Below, piece by piece: positions 45,599 to 55,757 of a stretch of DNA of 64,000 bases; within the stretch, counting starts at the first letter, position 1, and the number at the start of each line of letters is the position of its first letter. Origin of the DNA: Craterostigma plantagineum (Eukaryota > Streptophyta > Magnoliopsida > Lamiales > Linderniaceae); NCBI GenBank assembly GCA_027422505.1, contig JAPQWV010000001.1, positions 3,906,001 to 3,970,000 of the forward strand. The letters are read 5' to 3'. The notes beneath the pieces are model-generated. The model worked only from the letters and a program-made list of their open reading frames with translations. It did not search any database and was not told the DNA's origin. The position numbers and the translations under genes were made by a program.

Positions 45599-46897
45599 AT
45601 GGCCAAGAAGAAGAGGATAACCAAGCAGGGTCCCTCAACGCCGGAAATGGGAAGGAACACACTTGGTGATCTGAATGGGAGTAGCGCAAACACGCCCAAC
45701 CAGAAAACTGAACCTACACTTGACAATATTACTAAATTGATTAGTCAATACGTTAAGACCCCTAATGCTGAGCATGGTACCAAGTCTGATGTGACAATTT
45801 TGGAACGAACTTTGAAGGAGCTAAAAGGGGAGAGTGAAGGCGATGATAAGCGAGATGAAAATGACAGCAATAACAGTAAATCTGTTTGGGAAAATTTTGA
45901 CATCTCAAAGTTGAGGAATGCGGGAACCAAACTCGCATATGTAGAACCTGTGCTGAATGAAGGTGTGGAATTGGGACAGATTGAGCTTGAGGATATTTCT
46001 GAGGAGATAGAATATTGGAAAACCACCATTGTGTGCTATGTATTGGGCTCAAATCCTCCATTTTCAGTGATGAATGGCTTTTTAAGTAGAGTGTGGAAGA
46101 AGTACGGCATGCAGAAAGTGCTGCAAGTAAGAGCGGGGTTGTTTATGGTCAAATTCGACTCCATGGAGACCCGGGACAGGGTGTTACAGGAGGAAGTGAT
46201 TCAATTTGATAAGAAGCCTGTTATATTGGCCCCATGGACTCCAAGTACACAGTTCAAGAGGGGGGAGGTAGAGAAAGTACCTATATGGATTCAATTTCCA
46301 CATCTAGAGCTGAAGTATTGGGGGGCGAAGAGTTTGAGCAAACTAGCTAGTCTTGTGGGAAAACCCATAATGGCCGATGGGGTTACAGAGAGGAAGGAAC
46401 GGATACAGTATGCACGAGTACTGGTTGAAGTAGAACTGAAGCGGGAACTGAAGGAGACCATCTCCTACATTAATGAACATGGCCAACTTAGTGAACAAAA
46501 AGTGATGTATGAATGGAAACCTATCAAGTGTGGGAAATGTGGCATGTATGGGCATGAAATGGAAGTGTGTAGGAAAACAGGGGTACCACTAGTAAGGTGG
46601 GAACAGAAGAAGGGGGACATGGTAGACAATAAAACAGATGAGGAGGTACCAAGCAAGGATGTAGCACAAAATGATACTGAACCTAAGGACCAGCCTAATA
46701 CTGAGATGGAGAGGGTGGAGACACTGGATCAGCAGGGGAGGCAGAAGGATATGGAGGGAAATGAGGGATGGATCATACAAGGAAAAAGAACACAGAAAGA
46801 ACACAGGAAAGGTGAGAGTGGGAATACAAGCCGAGAACAGGGTAAAAGTTCCAAGTATCTATTGCAGCGGCTTGGGACATCCCCCCCTCATGGATAG
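45599..46897 (+). CDS. LINE ORF1 protein (DUF4283 and CCHC zinc knuckle)
   Basis: 432 residues from ATG 45599 (the frame is open upstream without an ATG). A DUF4283-like domain spans about residues 140-290 (YWKTTIVCYVLGSNPPFSVM, then KVPIWIQFPHLELKYWGAKS). A CX2CX4HX4C knuckle follows (KCGKCGMYGHEMEVC, about residue 315), then a charged Gln/Glu-rich tail. This is the RNA-binding ORF1 type of plant L1 elements. It ends with TAG 46895-46897. ORF2 lies in the same frame, immediately after that stop. Confidence 0.88.
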   Translation: MAKKKRITKQGPSTPEMGRNTLGDLNGSSANTPNQKTEPTLDNITKLISQYVKTPNAEHGTKSDVTILERTLKELKGESEGDDKRDENDSNNSKSVWENFDISKLRNAGTKLAYVEPVLNEGVELGQIELEDISEEIEYWKTTIVCYVLGSNPPFSVMNGFLSRVWKKYGMQKVLQVRAGLFMVKFDSMETRDRVLQEEVIQFDKKPVILAPWTPSTQFKRGEVEKVPIWIQFPHLELKYWGAKSLSKLASLVGKPIMADGVTERKERIQYARVLVEVELKRELKETISYINEHGQLSEQKVMYEWKPIKCGKCGMYGHEMEVCRKTGVPLVRWEQKKGDMVDNKTDEEVPSKDVAQNDTEPKDQPNTEMERVETLDQQGRQKDMEGNEGWIIQGKRTQKEHRKGESGNTSREQGKSSKYLLQRLGTSPPHG

Positions 46898-48710
46898 ATC
46901 TTTGATTGGAATGTGAGGGGTATGAATACCCATCACAAACAAGCTGAGATTAGTCTGTTGTGTAAAAAGCTACAGATTAACTTAGCTTGTTTGGTTGAGA
47001 CAAAAATAAAGGAAAGTAACATGGAGGTGATGATGGATAGGTGCTTCAGAGGGTGGAACCAGGTGACAAATCTGGAGTACCATTATAATGGGAGAATCCT
47101 GGTGGTATGGCAGAAAGAGTGGGATATGAGTGTAATAAAGAAAACAGACCAACTGGTACATATGAAGTGCTCCAGACAAAGAGATGAGTTCATGATGACT
47201 TGTGTGTATGGGCATAACAATATTACCCAGAGGCTGGAATTGTGGAAGGAACTCAGAGGATTGAATCAAGAAAGGCTTCCCTGGTTAGTGTGGGGAGACT
47301 TTAATAATGTTTTGAACATGGGGGATAGGATCGGGGGTGCACCTGTACTTCCTTCTGAATGTGAAGATTTTAGAGAATGTTTAAGGAACTGTGAACTTAT
47401 GGAAATCAGCAAGAAGGGGAGTAAATTCACCTGGACCAATAAACAAAGTCCGGAAAACAGAGTTTGGAGTTGCATTGATTGGGCATTTGTTAACATACCT
47501 TGGGTTGATAAATACCCTGATATAGAGGCTCATATACTAGAGGAAAGCATCTCGGACCATACACCTATCTTTATTAGGAAGGTGGGATCCCAATGGCATA
47601 CCAAGAAGAGCTTCAAGTTCCAAAACATGTGGGCAGATGCACCACAGTTTCTGGAACTGGTATCTGATGTGTGGAAGGGGAGATATGATGGTGGATATGA
47701 ATGGAAGCTGATCCAGAAATTGAAGAAGTTGAAAGGCCCTCTCAAAGAGCTTAATAGAACTCAGTTCCCGGATATAGTGAACTCTGTGGAATGGAGCAGG
47801 CTGAGGTTGAAAGAAGCACAAGAGAAGTTGCATAAGAATCCCCTCAATATGGCACTAATACAGGAAGAGAAGGAATGTGCCACGGAGCTTGAGAAGATGA
47901 GTAAAGCTGCAACAAAATTCTTGGCACAAAAGGCAAAGGCTACTTGGATGTCACAAGGTGATAGGAACACAAAATATTTCCATGATTTGGTAAAAAAGGG
48001 CAGTTCGAAACAGAATATCTACAATCTATACTGAGGCAGGGCAGCTACTTGATCAACCAGAGGATATAGTTGCACACATGGTGGAATACTATGAGGGGAT
48101 TCTGGGCAGTAAAATGGAGCAGATAAATGAGGTGGAGGATGAGGTTATAAAACAAGGTAGAGTGCTGACTATTGAAGAGCAGAAAGCAATGATAAGACCT
48201 TTCAGCAAGACTGAAATTAAACAAGCCTTATTCTCTATACCTAGTGACAAGGCACTGGGTCCGGATGGGTATAATAGCGAATTCTATAAGAAGGCTTGGG
48301 TGGTAGTGGGGGAAGACATCACACAGGTGATTCAGAATTTCTTCCAGAAAAACCAGTTGATGAAAACTCTCAACAAAACTACCATTACTCTGATTCCCAA
48401 GGTTGATAACCCCAGTTATGCCAAGGAGTACAGACCAATATCCTGCTGCAATACTATATATAAATGTATATCCAAGCTCATATGTTCAAGAATCAGAGCT
48501 GTATTACCTGAAATAGTACAGGACAACCAAGGAGCCTTTGTTCCAGGGAGATGCATTGCACACAATATTCTCCTAACCCAAGAGCTGCTGAGAATGTATA
48601 GAAGGGGAGCTGCCTCACCGAGATGTTTGATGAAGATTGATTTGAAGAAAGCCTACGACATGATAGAATGGAAGTTCATAATCAGATTATTGCAAAAATT
48701 GAAGTTCCCT
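46898..48710 (+). pseudogene. LINE ORF2, first part (endonuclease and start of RT)
   Basis: The conserved endonuclease start (FDWNVRGMNTHHKQ) begins two codons after the ORF1 stop, in the same frame. The first in-frame ATG is inside that motif at 46922. AP-endonuclease signatures are LACLVETKIKE, LVWGDFNNVLN and SDHTPIFI. A frame shift lies between about 48034 and 48078. RT then begins with SDKALGPDGYNSEFYK, TITLIPKVDNPSYAKEYRPI and GAFVPGRCIAHNILL, and is cut at 48710 by the nested LTR element. Confidence 0.88.
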
Positions 48711-49941
48711 TGTTAGGAATCGCGAATCAAGAATTCAGATTAAACAGTTTTGGTGATTGTCCAAACTTGATTAAGGATACCGGTTAGAAGAACATATGAC
48801 CGAAGATTAAAAGACCGGATAATCAGTCAGAAGGAGATTGTCCAAACTTGATTAAGGATACCGGTTAGAAGAACATAAGACCGAAGATTAAAAGACCGGA
48901 TAATCAGTCAGAAGAAAACTGTCCGAGCCTGATTAAGGATACCAGTTAGAAGAAGATTAAACGACCGGATGTCAATCGGCAGATTACATATGCGCAGAAG
49001 ATCGGATATTAGTTAGAAGAACATAAGACTGGTTATTAGAAGCAAGAGTACAAGTGTGCCTAAAACCGAAAGATTTATAGATATACCCGACCTTGTATGA
49101 GCCAAGACCAGAACTCAGATACCGGACTGATAAAGTGCCAAGACCGGAGTTCTGTCATCAAGCGTGCCACGTGTGCAAAGATTCAAATTTACTCAAGGCG
49201 GGATAATGAAACCCACTGTTGAAATCTTTAATGCAAGGCTGCCATAGGAAGTCAGGTCGAAGTCAAACCAAGCTTAAAGTGGAAAAAGCAAAAGAGACAG
49301 TATAAACTGCTGTCAAGACCGGACAGTACCCATTTTGGGAAAGTGCATTTAATGCACAGTTCAGCACTTGGAGCCATATCACAACGGTCTTCTTCACCAA
49401 CAAACAAGTATATATATCACAGAAGAAACATTGAAGAAGACAACAACACAACCACGAGAAATCAACCAGACAAAATTCAAGAACAAAGCGAGAAATTTAG
49501 AAAGTGTTGTCCTCACTGTACGATAACCGGTTCGGTTAAGTAAGTGAGTTATTGTTATTCCGACGGACTGTAAAAAGCTGTTGAAGTAGGTGGATTGTAT
49601 TTTACGACTGCCTAGGGATTCACTAGATAAGGCTGAGGGCAGCCGGGTAGGTTGTACTGTGAGTGTATAACTGAAGTCTAGTGAACCTTCCTTGCGAGGA
49701 AGAAGGGGAGACGTAGGAGATTTAACTCCGAACTTCCAGAAACAAACTGGTATTTTCTTTCACACACACACACTAACATTACGCACAGGTTATCGGTTTC
49801 GAAGTCATAACCGATCTACAAGTTTCCGCAAATAACACACAGAGAAAAATCAAGCACCGGTATTAGCCTTAACCGGTTGACTACCAAAAAGGTGTCAAGC
49901 GTTTATTCACCCCCCTCTAAACGCGTAAACCGATCCTAACA
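48711..49941 (+). repeat. 5' LTR of Sirevirus-like derivative
   Basis: 1,231 bp, TGTTAGG to CCTAACA. It contains 81-bp tandem repeats in U3 (from 48755), a TATATATA box near 49410 and many ACCGGTT motifs. Confidence 0.94.
48755..48985 (+). repeat. 81-bp tandem repeats in LTR U3
   Basis: Copies start at 48755, 48836 and about 48917. Shared parts are GTCCAAACTTGATTAAGGAT, ACCGGTTAGAAGAACATA and AAAGACCGGATAATCAGTCA; the third copy is diverged and incomplete. The 3' LTR carries the same array from about 54570. Such arrays in U3 often serve as enhancers. Confidence 0.88.
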
Positions 49942-49943
49942 AG

Positions 49944-49962
49944 TGGTATCAGAGCCAGGTTT
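49944..49962 (+). other. tRNA-iMet primer-binding site
   Basis: TGGTATCAGAGCCAGGTTT is fully complementary to the plant initiator tRNA-Met 3' end and starts two bases after the 5' LTR. Confidence 0.93.
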
Positions 49963-49987
49963 GCTTGATATTTCTCCTATACTAACC

Positions 49988-51520
49988 ATGACGTTATCAG
50001 ATCAGCTTCTTATGTTTAGCAGGAAAAATTTTCTTGAGTGGAAAATAAGGTTGATGACATACCTTTATGCGCAAGATGATGAAATGATCGATGTACCGGA
50101 AAATGGACCGTTCGTGTTCAACAAAATCAACGTAAGACATGCTGTCTACCTTGACGAACCAAGAGAAATTCCGAAGGAAAGACACGAACTGTCAGCAGAA
50201 GAAAGACGAAAGACAAATCTGGATAATATTGCAAAAAATACTATATTCAAAACTCTGGACATAGAAGTCTTCAGACAAGTTATGACAGGCAAGACCGCTA
50301 AGGAAGTGTGGATCAAACTAAGCCAACTTGGGGAAAACCAAGAAATCTACGAGCTCAAGGAAAATCCAGCAGAAGCTCTGGAAGATAGAAAATCATCCAG
50401 TGCGACACAGGTTAAGCAACGTAAGCTAAGTGATAATACTAACATTCAACCTAAATGTGATAGGACCGGATCCAAAACTGAAAACGACTCCAAAGAGGAG
50501 ACAAACCAACACCTAAGGTGGAAGAAGGCACAAATCTCCACGACTAATGGAGACATCCACAGATGGGATGATACCGACTCCGATGAATCAAGCTCTGAGG
50601 ATGAACCAAGCAACCACAAAGATGAACCAGAACTTATCTGTCTGATGGGAGATCAATCAGATCCAGAAAATAAGTTCACCTATGAAGAAGTTCTAGATGC
50701 TCTCCAGAATATGGCTGATGAATACTGGAAACTAAACGAGAAGTTAACAGTGGCAGAAAAAGGAAAGGCACCAGCGCTAGAAGATACCGGATCTCTTCAT
50801 GAAAAGATCATCCATCTAGAGGAAGAAAACCTCAAACTCAAAGAAGCAGCCGAAAAGAATGCATCAGAAAACAAGAAGCTAACCGCCTTGGTCCAGTCAT
50901 GGACTAAGTCAACAGAGACATTCCAATGTCTTCAAGGTTCCCTAAGGGATGCTGGTGACCGAACCGGACTTGGATACGGCGAAAGAATTGGTGTCAATGA
51001 GCCAACGACATCCGCACAACCAACTACGTCAAAGGTGATCAACTTTGTTCGTCCCAAAAACCATAACTCAGTCTCTGTTGCTCCTATGAACAGGTTTAAG
51101 GAAACTGGAGTGAAACATAGCTACAATCCCTCAATGCCCTACGCAAGAACAAGACCTCAGGCAGCAAGGGGGAATAACGTAAGAAATGCTCCACAGAAAG
51201 GATTACCCCAACAATTTAGGGGGAATACCGGAGTAAATTATGATTCACGAAGAAGAAGACCTCAACAACCAAGGGGGAATGGCCACAATACGAAATCAGG
51301 AACACAAGGCTACAGAAGACCCAAAGACCGGTCTCAGAACAGGAATAATAAATATAAATACCTTATTGACCCTATTACCGGTAGACACATTAGGATAATC
51401 CAAGTATGGATACCTAAGGTACTAATTCCTAACCGGACCCAAAGAGACTTGGGTACCGAGGACTTTATTTGTTCTTGCGGGAATACTTGCAGGAATTCAA
51501 CCGGTTCTACTAATCTCTAG
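49988..51520 (+). CDS. Gag-like protein of Sirevirus-like derivative
   Basis: 510 residues from ATG 49988; the frame is open upstream into the primer site without an ATG. The first 110 residues match Copia gag (LSDQLLMFSRKNFLEWKIRL, then DIEVFRQVMTGKTAKEVW). After KLSQLGENQE the usual rest of the UBN2 domain is missing and the protein passes straight to an acidic region (WDDTDSDESSSEDEP), a coiled coil (residues about 275-300) and an Arg/Gly/Asn-rich basic part. No intact CCHC is visible. The end (KYKYLIDPITGRHIR ... QVWIPK) resembles the spacer before protease in Sireviruses, after which pol is lost. Confidence 0.78.
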   Translation: MTLSDQLLMFSRKNFLEWKIRLMTYLYAQDDEMIDVPENGPFVFNKINVRHAVYLDEPREIPKERHELSAEERRKTNLDNIAKNTIFKTLDIEVFRQVMTGKTAKEVWIKLSQLGENQEIYELKENPAEALEDRKSSSATQVKQRKLSDNTNIQPKCDRTGSKTENDSKEETNQHLRWKKAQISTTNGDIHRWDDTDSDESSSEDEPSNHKDEPELICLMGDQSDPENKFTYEEVLDALQNMADEYWKLNEKLTVAEKGKAPALEDTGSLHEKIIHLEEENLKLKEAAEKNASENKKLTALVQSWTKSTETFQCLQGSLRDAGDRTGLGYGERIGVNEPTTSAQPTTSKVINFVRPKNHNSVSVAPMNRFKETGVKHSYNPSMPYARTRPQAARGNNVRNAPQKGLPQQFRGNTGVNYDSRRRRPQQPRGNGHNTKSGTQGYRRPKDRSQNRNNKYKYLIDPITGRHIRIIQVWIPKVLIPNRTQRDLGTEDFICSCGNTCRNSTGSTNL

Positions 51521-54500
51521 ACAGCAGACGTTGTCGGCACATGCCCAGGGGGAAAGACTCCCGCTGAGATCGAACCATGTGCCAAGTTAGCAGTTACTTT
51601 TGAGATCGGTATCCAGGTAAAAGTGTAGAGATAATTAGACTGCTATACTGAAACTTAGACATAACAATACAAACTGGATAAGGAACCAAATAAATCAACT
51701 ATCTGAACTGGTACAAGCAAGAACTTACAGTTCAATATAGTTGGTTATTGGTGAATTCATGAGACAAGGAATAATTCATCTAAGACCTCAAACTCTTCTA
51801 TAACTATTGAAGTCAATCTTGATAATGATCCACTCTCATCACCAGTATGAATGAAGGAAAAGAAAACAGAAACTGTCCTTTCTAAGTCTTGCACTAACGG
51901 CTTGTCTTGAGGACCATAGCGTATGCTGTGAGTCATCCATATACTGGCAAGTTTAGGTAAAAATGCAGTAAAGAGAGGGAATCGGGTGTCTGGCAAAAGC
52001 ACAACAGATGATCAGAATAACCAAGCGGTAGCAGTCAGACAGGACCCCAGAAAGGAAGCTCCGAACTAGGAAAATCAAGCGATGTAGGAACAAACCAGTT
52101 TCAAAAGAGCGATACTTGTCTAAAAGAAACCGGAACAGTATATCGCAAGCAGTTTGCACCTAAGGGAGCGTACTGAGGGGGAACGCTTCAAGTAGAATGA
52201 AGAAAGACTCTCAGAAGACCAAACAGCATTCAAGGGACGATCAAATCAACCTGGCGACTGATTGGAATAACTGGTGGAAATACAAACTAAGGGGGAACTC
52301 ACCAGAAGGAATTGAATTAGTCTTGAGATCAACTAAGTCCGGAAGTTCCCATCAAAGACCGACAGTCCATACCGGAGAAAGACAACTAAGGGGAAATGCT
52401 CAAAAGTACAACACAGGGAATGTATGAAAGATTCACCCAGCTCTTGGAATTCAAAAGCGTAAACGGCAATCGGTGAGGGAAATAACCTCAGTTCCAGAAA
52501 AATGACGTCAGAATGCTCTACATGGAGACTGGTTCTTAGCCGACTGAATGACTAAGTGTAGTTTCAGACTCTAACAAGTGGTTAAGGAGTAGACAAACAT
52601 GGGTCAACAAGCAAGTTCTCTTATTGAAGGAAAGGTGCAGCTTTAGGAGGCAAAATAGTAGAAATACCAAGGCTGTCAAACCGGTGAAGATATTCGAAAG
52701 TACGGAAATTAGGAAGGAGAGACTGAGTACGGGAATGACAAACCGGTGAATTACGCACAACTGCACCAGACCGGTTCTCAAAAGCAAAGCCTACTTTTTG
52801 TCTAAGTATCTGATTTATCTCAGAAGCCTTCTGAAACCAAGACTATCCATGACTGACCAATGGATAAACATATGATTCCTACTGGACGGATAAAGACCGA
52901 GTCTCTTCGATAACTGTGCCTCATCAATGCACATATTATTGAGTTTAATACAGCTGGCTTTGAAACTTGCAGGATATTTGAGAAGGTAAATAGTCATGTC
53001 ATCAACGAATCTCTGTCATCGGACAAGACATAAAGTTCCGACGCACTGAAAAGAAGATAAGCATGGCCTGGAATACTGTGCACCCGTGACCCAAATCGAC
53101 AGGAATTTTCCGGCTATTTAAAGACCTCACGATCCTCTTCAAAATCCCGGTCATTCAACAACAACTAAGTTCAAAATGCCTGAGTTACCGAAACTTCCAC
53201 AACCCTCAGTCAGGATAAGCCTCACAACCAGAAAAAGTTTAACAAGTCCAAGCCCAGTTTTCTTATCCAATCGCCTCAAAGCAGTATCTCCAACAAACTG
53301 GATGCTGATTCACCCATTAGATCATTCAAAGACCTCATGGCGGTCAAACGAAGCTACAAAGACGCTGCTTTGGACTAGCAGGCTTTTTAAAACAAGTCCG
53401 ACGGCACAGAAGGAGAGTTCTGGGATGCTCTCTGAGGACTGGACGAGTTGGAAAAGATGCACCCAGTCATCAGCTTCTTACCCAGAGCTGAACAACAGAT
53501 GCCGCGGACCGGGCGAACCATCAGGGCACTACAAGGACCCAAAGGAGAAGATGGCGCCCCACCAGTCCCTTGTAGACCATCGACCCACCAAGAGACGGCG
53601 TAGTAGCTGAGCGGTTGAGAAGCCGTGGGCTACCTTACCTCTCCTGCCAGCCTCTCGAAGAGACGGGTCGAGAATTCATCAAGGAAAGGGACTGGAAAAA
53701 GGGAACCGGTTACCCGGGATAAAATGCCATGCCAGGCGTATACCCGGATACCGGTTCCTATCGGTTTCGTTGCGCTTTCAGTGGTGCCAACAAGCGGATA
53801 TCCACCATGACGCAACAACCGACTCTCCAAGGAGCTCAACAAAAAGCGTGAGTCCTGGAGACAACCGGAGTTTTGTAAGAGCTGCTAAGACTGGACGGCT
53901 CAGAAGAAGATTTCTTCAGACCTTGAAGCGTCTTGTCAAACCTGAGCGCAGCTACAGAGCTACCGGTTTCATTGTGCTTCAGAAGGAGAGAACAACTGTA
54001 ATGATGACTCTCTTGCACAATGACTACCTTCCCTCATACCGGACAAGTGATTGTCAAAAAGGGGGAAGAAGAGTATTGCCCACTGCCCAATACTAATTGG
54101 GGCGAAAGGGAAGATGGCCCACTGCCCAATACTAGTTGGGGAGAAAGGGAAGATGGCAGTACTGAACGAAGCTGCAGGCAGACCAGGACGTACCAGAGAG
54201 AGCTTGGGTTGCCAACAACCGGAAGATCGAAGAAGTATACTGATACCGGTTGTGACAAGCAGTGTGAAGAAGAGTGCTGCTAGCTGGGGAGAAAGGGTAG
54301 ATGGAACTGCTGCAGTACTAAGGCAAAGCAGAAGGCAGACCGGGATGTACCAGAGAAACCGGACAATGCCATCAACCAGAAGATCGAAGAAGTTTAGCAT
54401 ATCTAAGGAATAGATAGGCCAACAACGGTTGTAATAGATCGGTAGTTTATGTATCAAATTTGCTTTGATATAATAAATACCTTTCTGCTTCGTTGAGTTT

Positions 54501-54525
54501 TGACAATCACCAAAAAGGGGGAAAT
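51521..54525 (+). other. Non-coding internal region replacing pol
   Basis: Three kilobases with only short, domain-less ORFs (for example 53176-53610, 53770-54096, 54051-54413). It carries GGGGGA purine tracts at 51548, 52177, 52291 and 54061, the last working PPT being AAAAAGGGGGAAAT at 54512-54525. A 39-bp tandem repeat is at 54078-54155. tRNA-like box A/box B motifs occur near 53604 and 53665. No pol remnant is recognisable. Confidence 0.7.
54078..54155 (+). repeat. 39-bp tandem repeat
   Basis: Two copies of GCCCACTGCCCAATACTA followed by a TTGGGG and GAAAGGGAAGATG block, at 54078 and 54117. A diverged GGGGAGAAAGGGTAGATGG recurs near 54285. Confidence 0.85.
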
Positions 54526-54576
54526 TGTTAGGAATCGCGAATCAAGAATTCAGATTAAACAGTTTTGGTGATTGTC
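54502..54576 (+). repeat. Inverted repeat spanning the PPT and the start of the 3' LTR
   Basis: GACAATCACCAAAA at 54502-54515 is the perfect reverse complement of TTTTGGTGATTGTC at 54563-54576. The loop holds the polypurine tract and the first 37 bases of the LTR. Confidence 0.85.
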
Positions 54577-55757
54577 CAAACTTGATTAAGGATACCGGTT
54601 ATAAGAACATATGACCGAAGATTAAAAGACCGGATAATCAGTTAGAAGGAGATTGTCCAAACTTGATTAAGGATACCGGTTAGAAGAACATAAGACCGAA
54701 TATTAAAAGACCGGATAATCAGTCAGAAGAAAACTGTCCGAGCCTGATTAAGGATACCAGTTAGAAGAAGATTAAACGACCGGATGTCAATCGGCAGATT
54801 ACATATGCGCAGAAGATCGGATATTAGTTAGAAGAACATAAGACTGGTTATTAGAAGCAAGAGTACAAGTGTGCCTAAAACCGAAAGATTTATAGATATA
54901 CCGGACCTGGTATGAGCCAAGACCAGAACTCAGATACCGGACCGATAAAGTGCCAAGACCGGAGTTCTGTCATCAAGCGTGCCACGTGTGCAAAGATTCA
55001 AATTTACTCAAAGCGGGATAATGAAACCCACTGTTGAAATCTTTAATGCAAGGCTGCCATAGGAAGTCAGGTCGAAGTCAAACCAAGCTTAAAGTGGAAA
55101 AAGCAAAAGAGACAGTATAAACTGCTGTCAAGACCGGACAGTACCCATTTTGGGAAAGTGCATTTAATGCACAGTTCAACACTTGGAGCCATATCACAAC
55201 GGTCTTCTTCACCAACAAACAAGTATATATATCACAGAAGAAACATTGAAGAAGACAACAACACAACCACGAGAAATCAACCAGACGAAATTCAAGAACA
55301 AAGCGAGAAATTTAGAAAGTGTTGTCCTCACTGTACGATAACCGGTTCGGTTAAGTAAGTGAGTTATTGTTATTCCGACGGACTGTAAAAAGCTGTTGAA
55401 GTAGGTGGATTGTATTTTACGACTGCCTAGGGATTCACTAGATAAGGCTGAGGGCAGCCGGGTAGGTTGTACTGTGAGTGTATAACTGAAGTCTAGTGAA
55501 CCTTCCTTGCGAGGAAGAAGGGGAGACGTAGGAGATTTAACTCCGAACTTCCAGAAACAAACTGGCATTTTCTTTCACACACACACACTAACATTACGCA
55601 CAGGTTATCGGTTTCGAAGTCATAACCGATCTACAAGTTTCCGCAAATAACACACAGAGAAAAATCAAGCACCGGTATTAGCCTTAACCGGTTGACTACC
55701 AAAAAGGTGTCAAGCGTTTATTCACCCCCCCTCTAAACGCGTAAACCGATCCTAACA
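54526..55757 (+). repeat. 3' LTR of Sirevirus-like derivative
   Basis: 1,232-bp partner of 48711-49941 with only scattered single-base changes (for example in the C-run near 55725). It is followed by TCCCT, the target duplication. Confidence 0.94.

Larger units (their letters stand above)
48711..55757 (+). mobile_element. Sirevirus-like Copia derivative, gag-only, nested in LINE
   Basis: 7,047 bp. LTRs are 48711-49941 and 54526-55757 (TGTTAGG ... CCTAACA), flanked by TCCCT at 48706-48710 and 55758-55762. The tRNA-iMet primer site follows the 5' LTR. Inside is one gag-like ORF and then 3 kb without any protease, integrase, RT or RNase H. The repeated GGGGGA tracts, the CACCAAAAAGGGGGA boundary and the coiled-coil gag are features of Sireviruses. 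The LTRs differ at only a few sites, so insertion was recent, and mobilisation in trans by an autonomous relative is implied. Confidence 0.9.
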
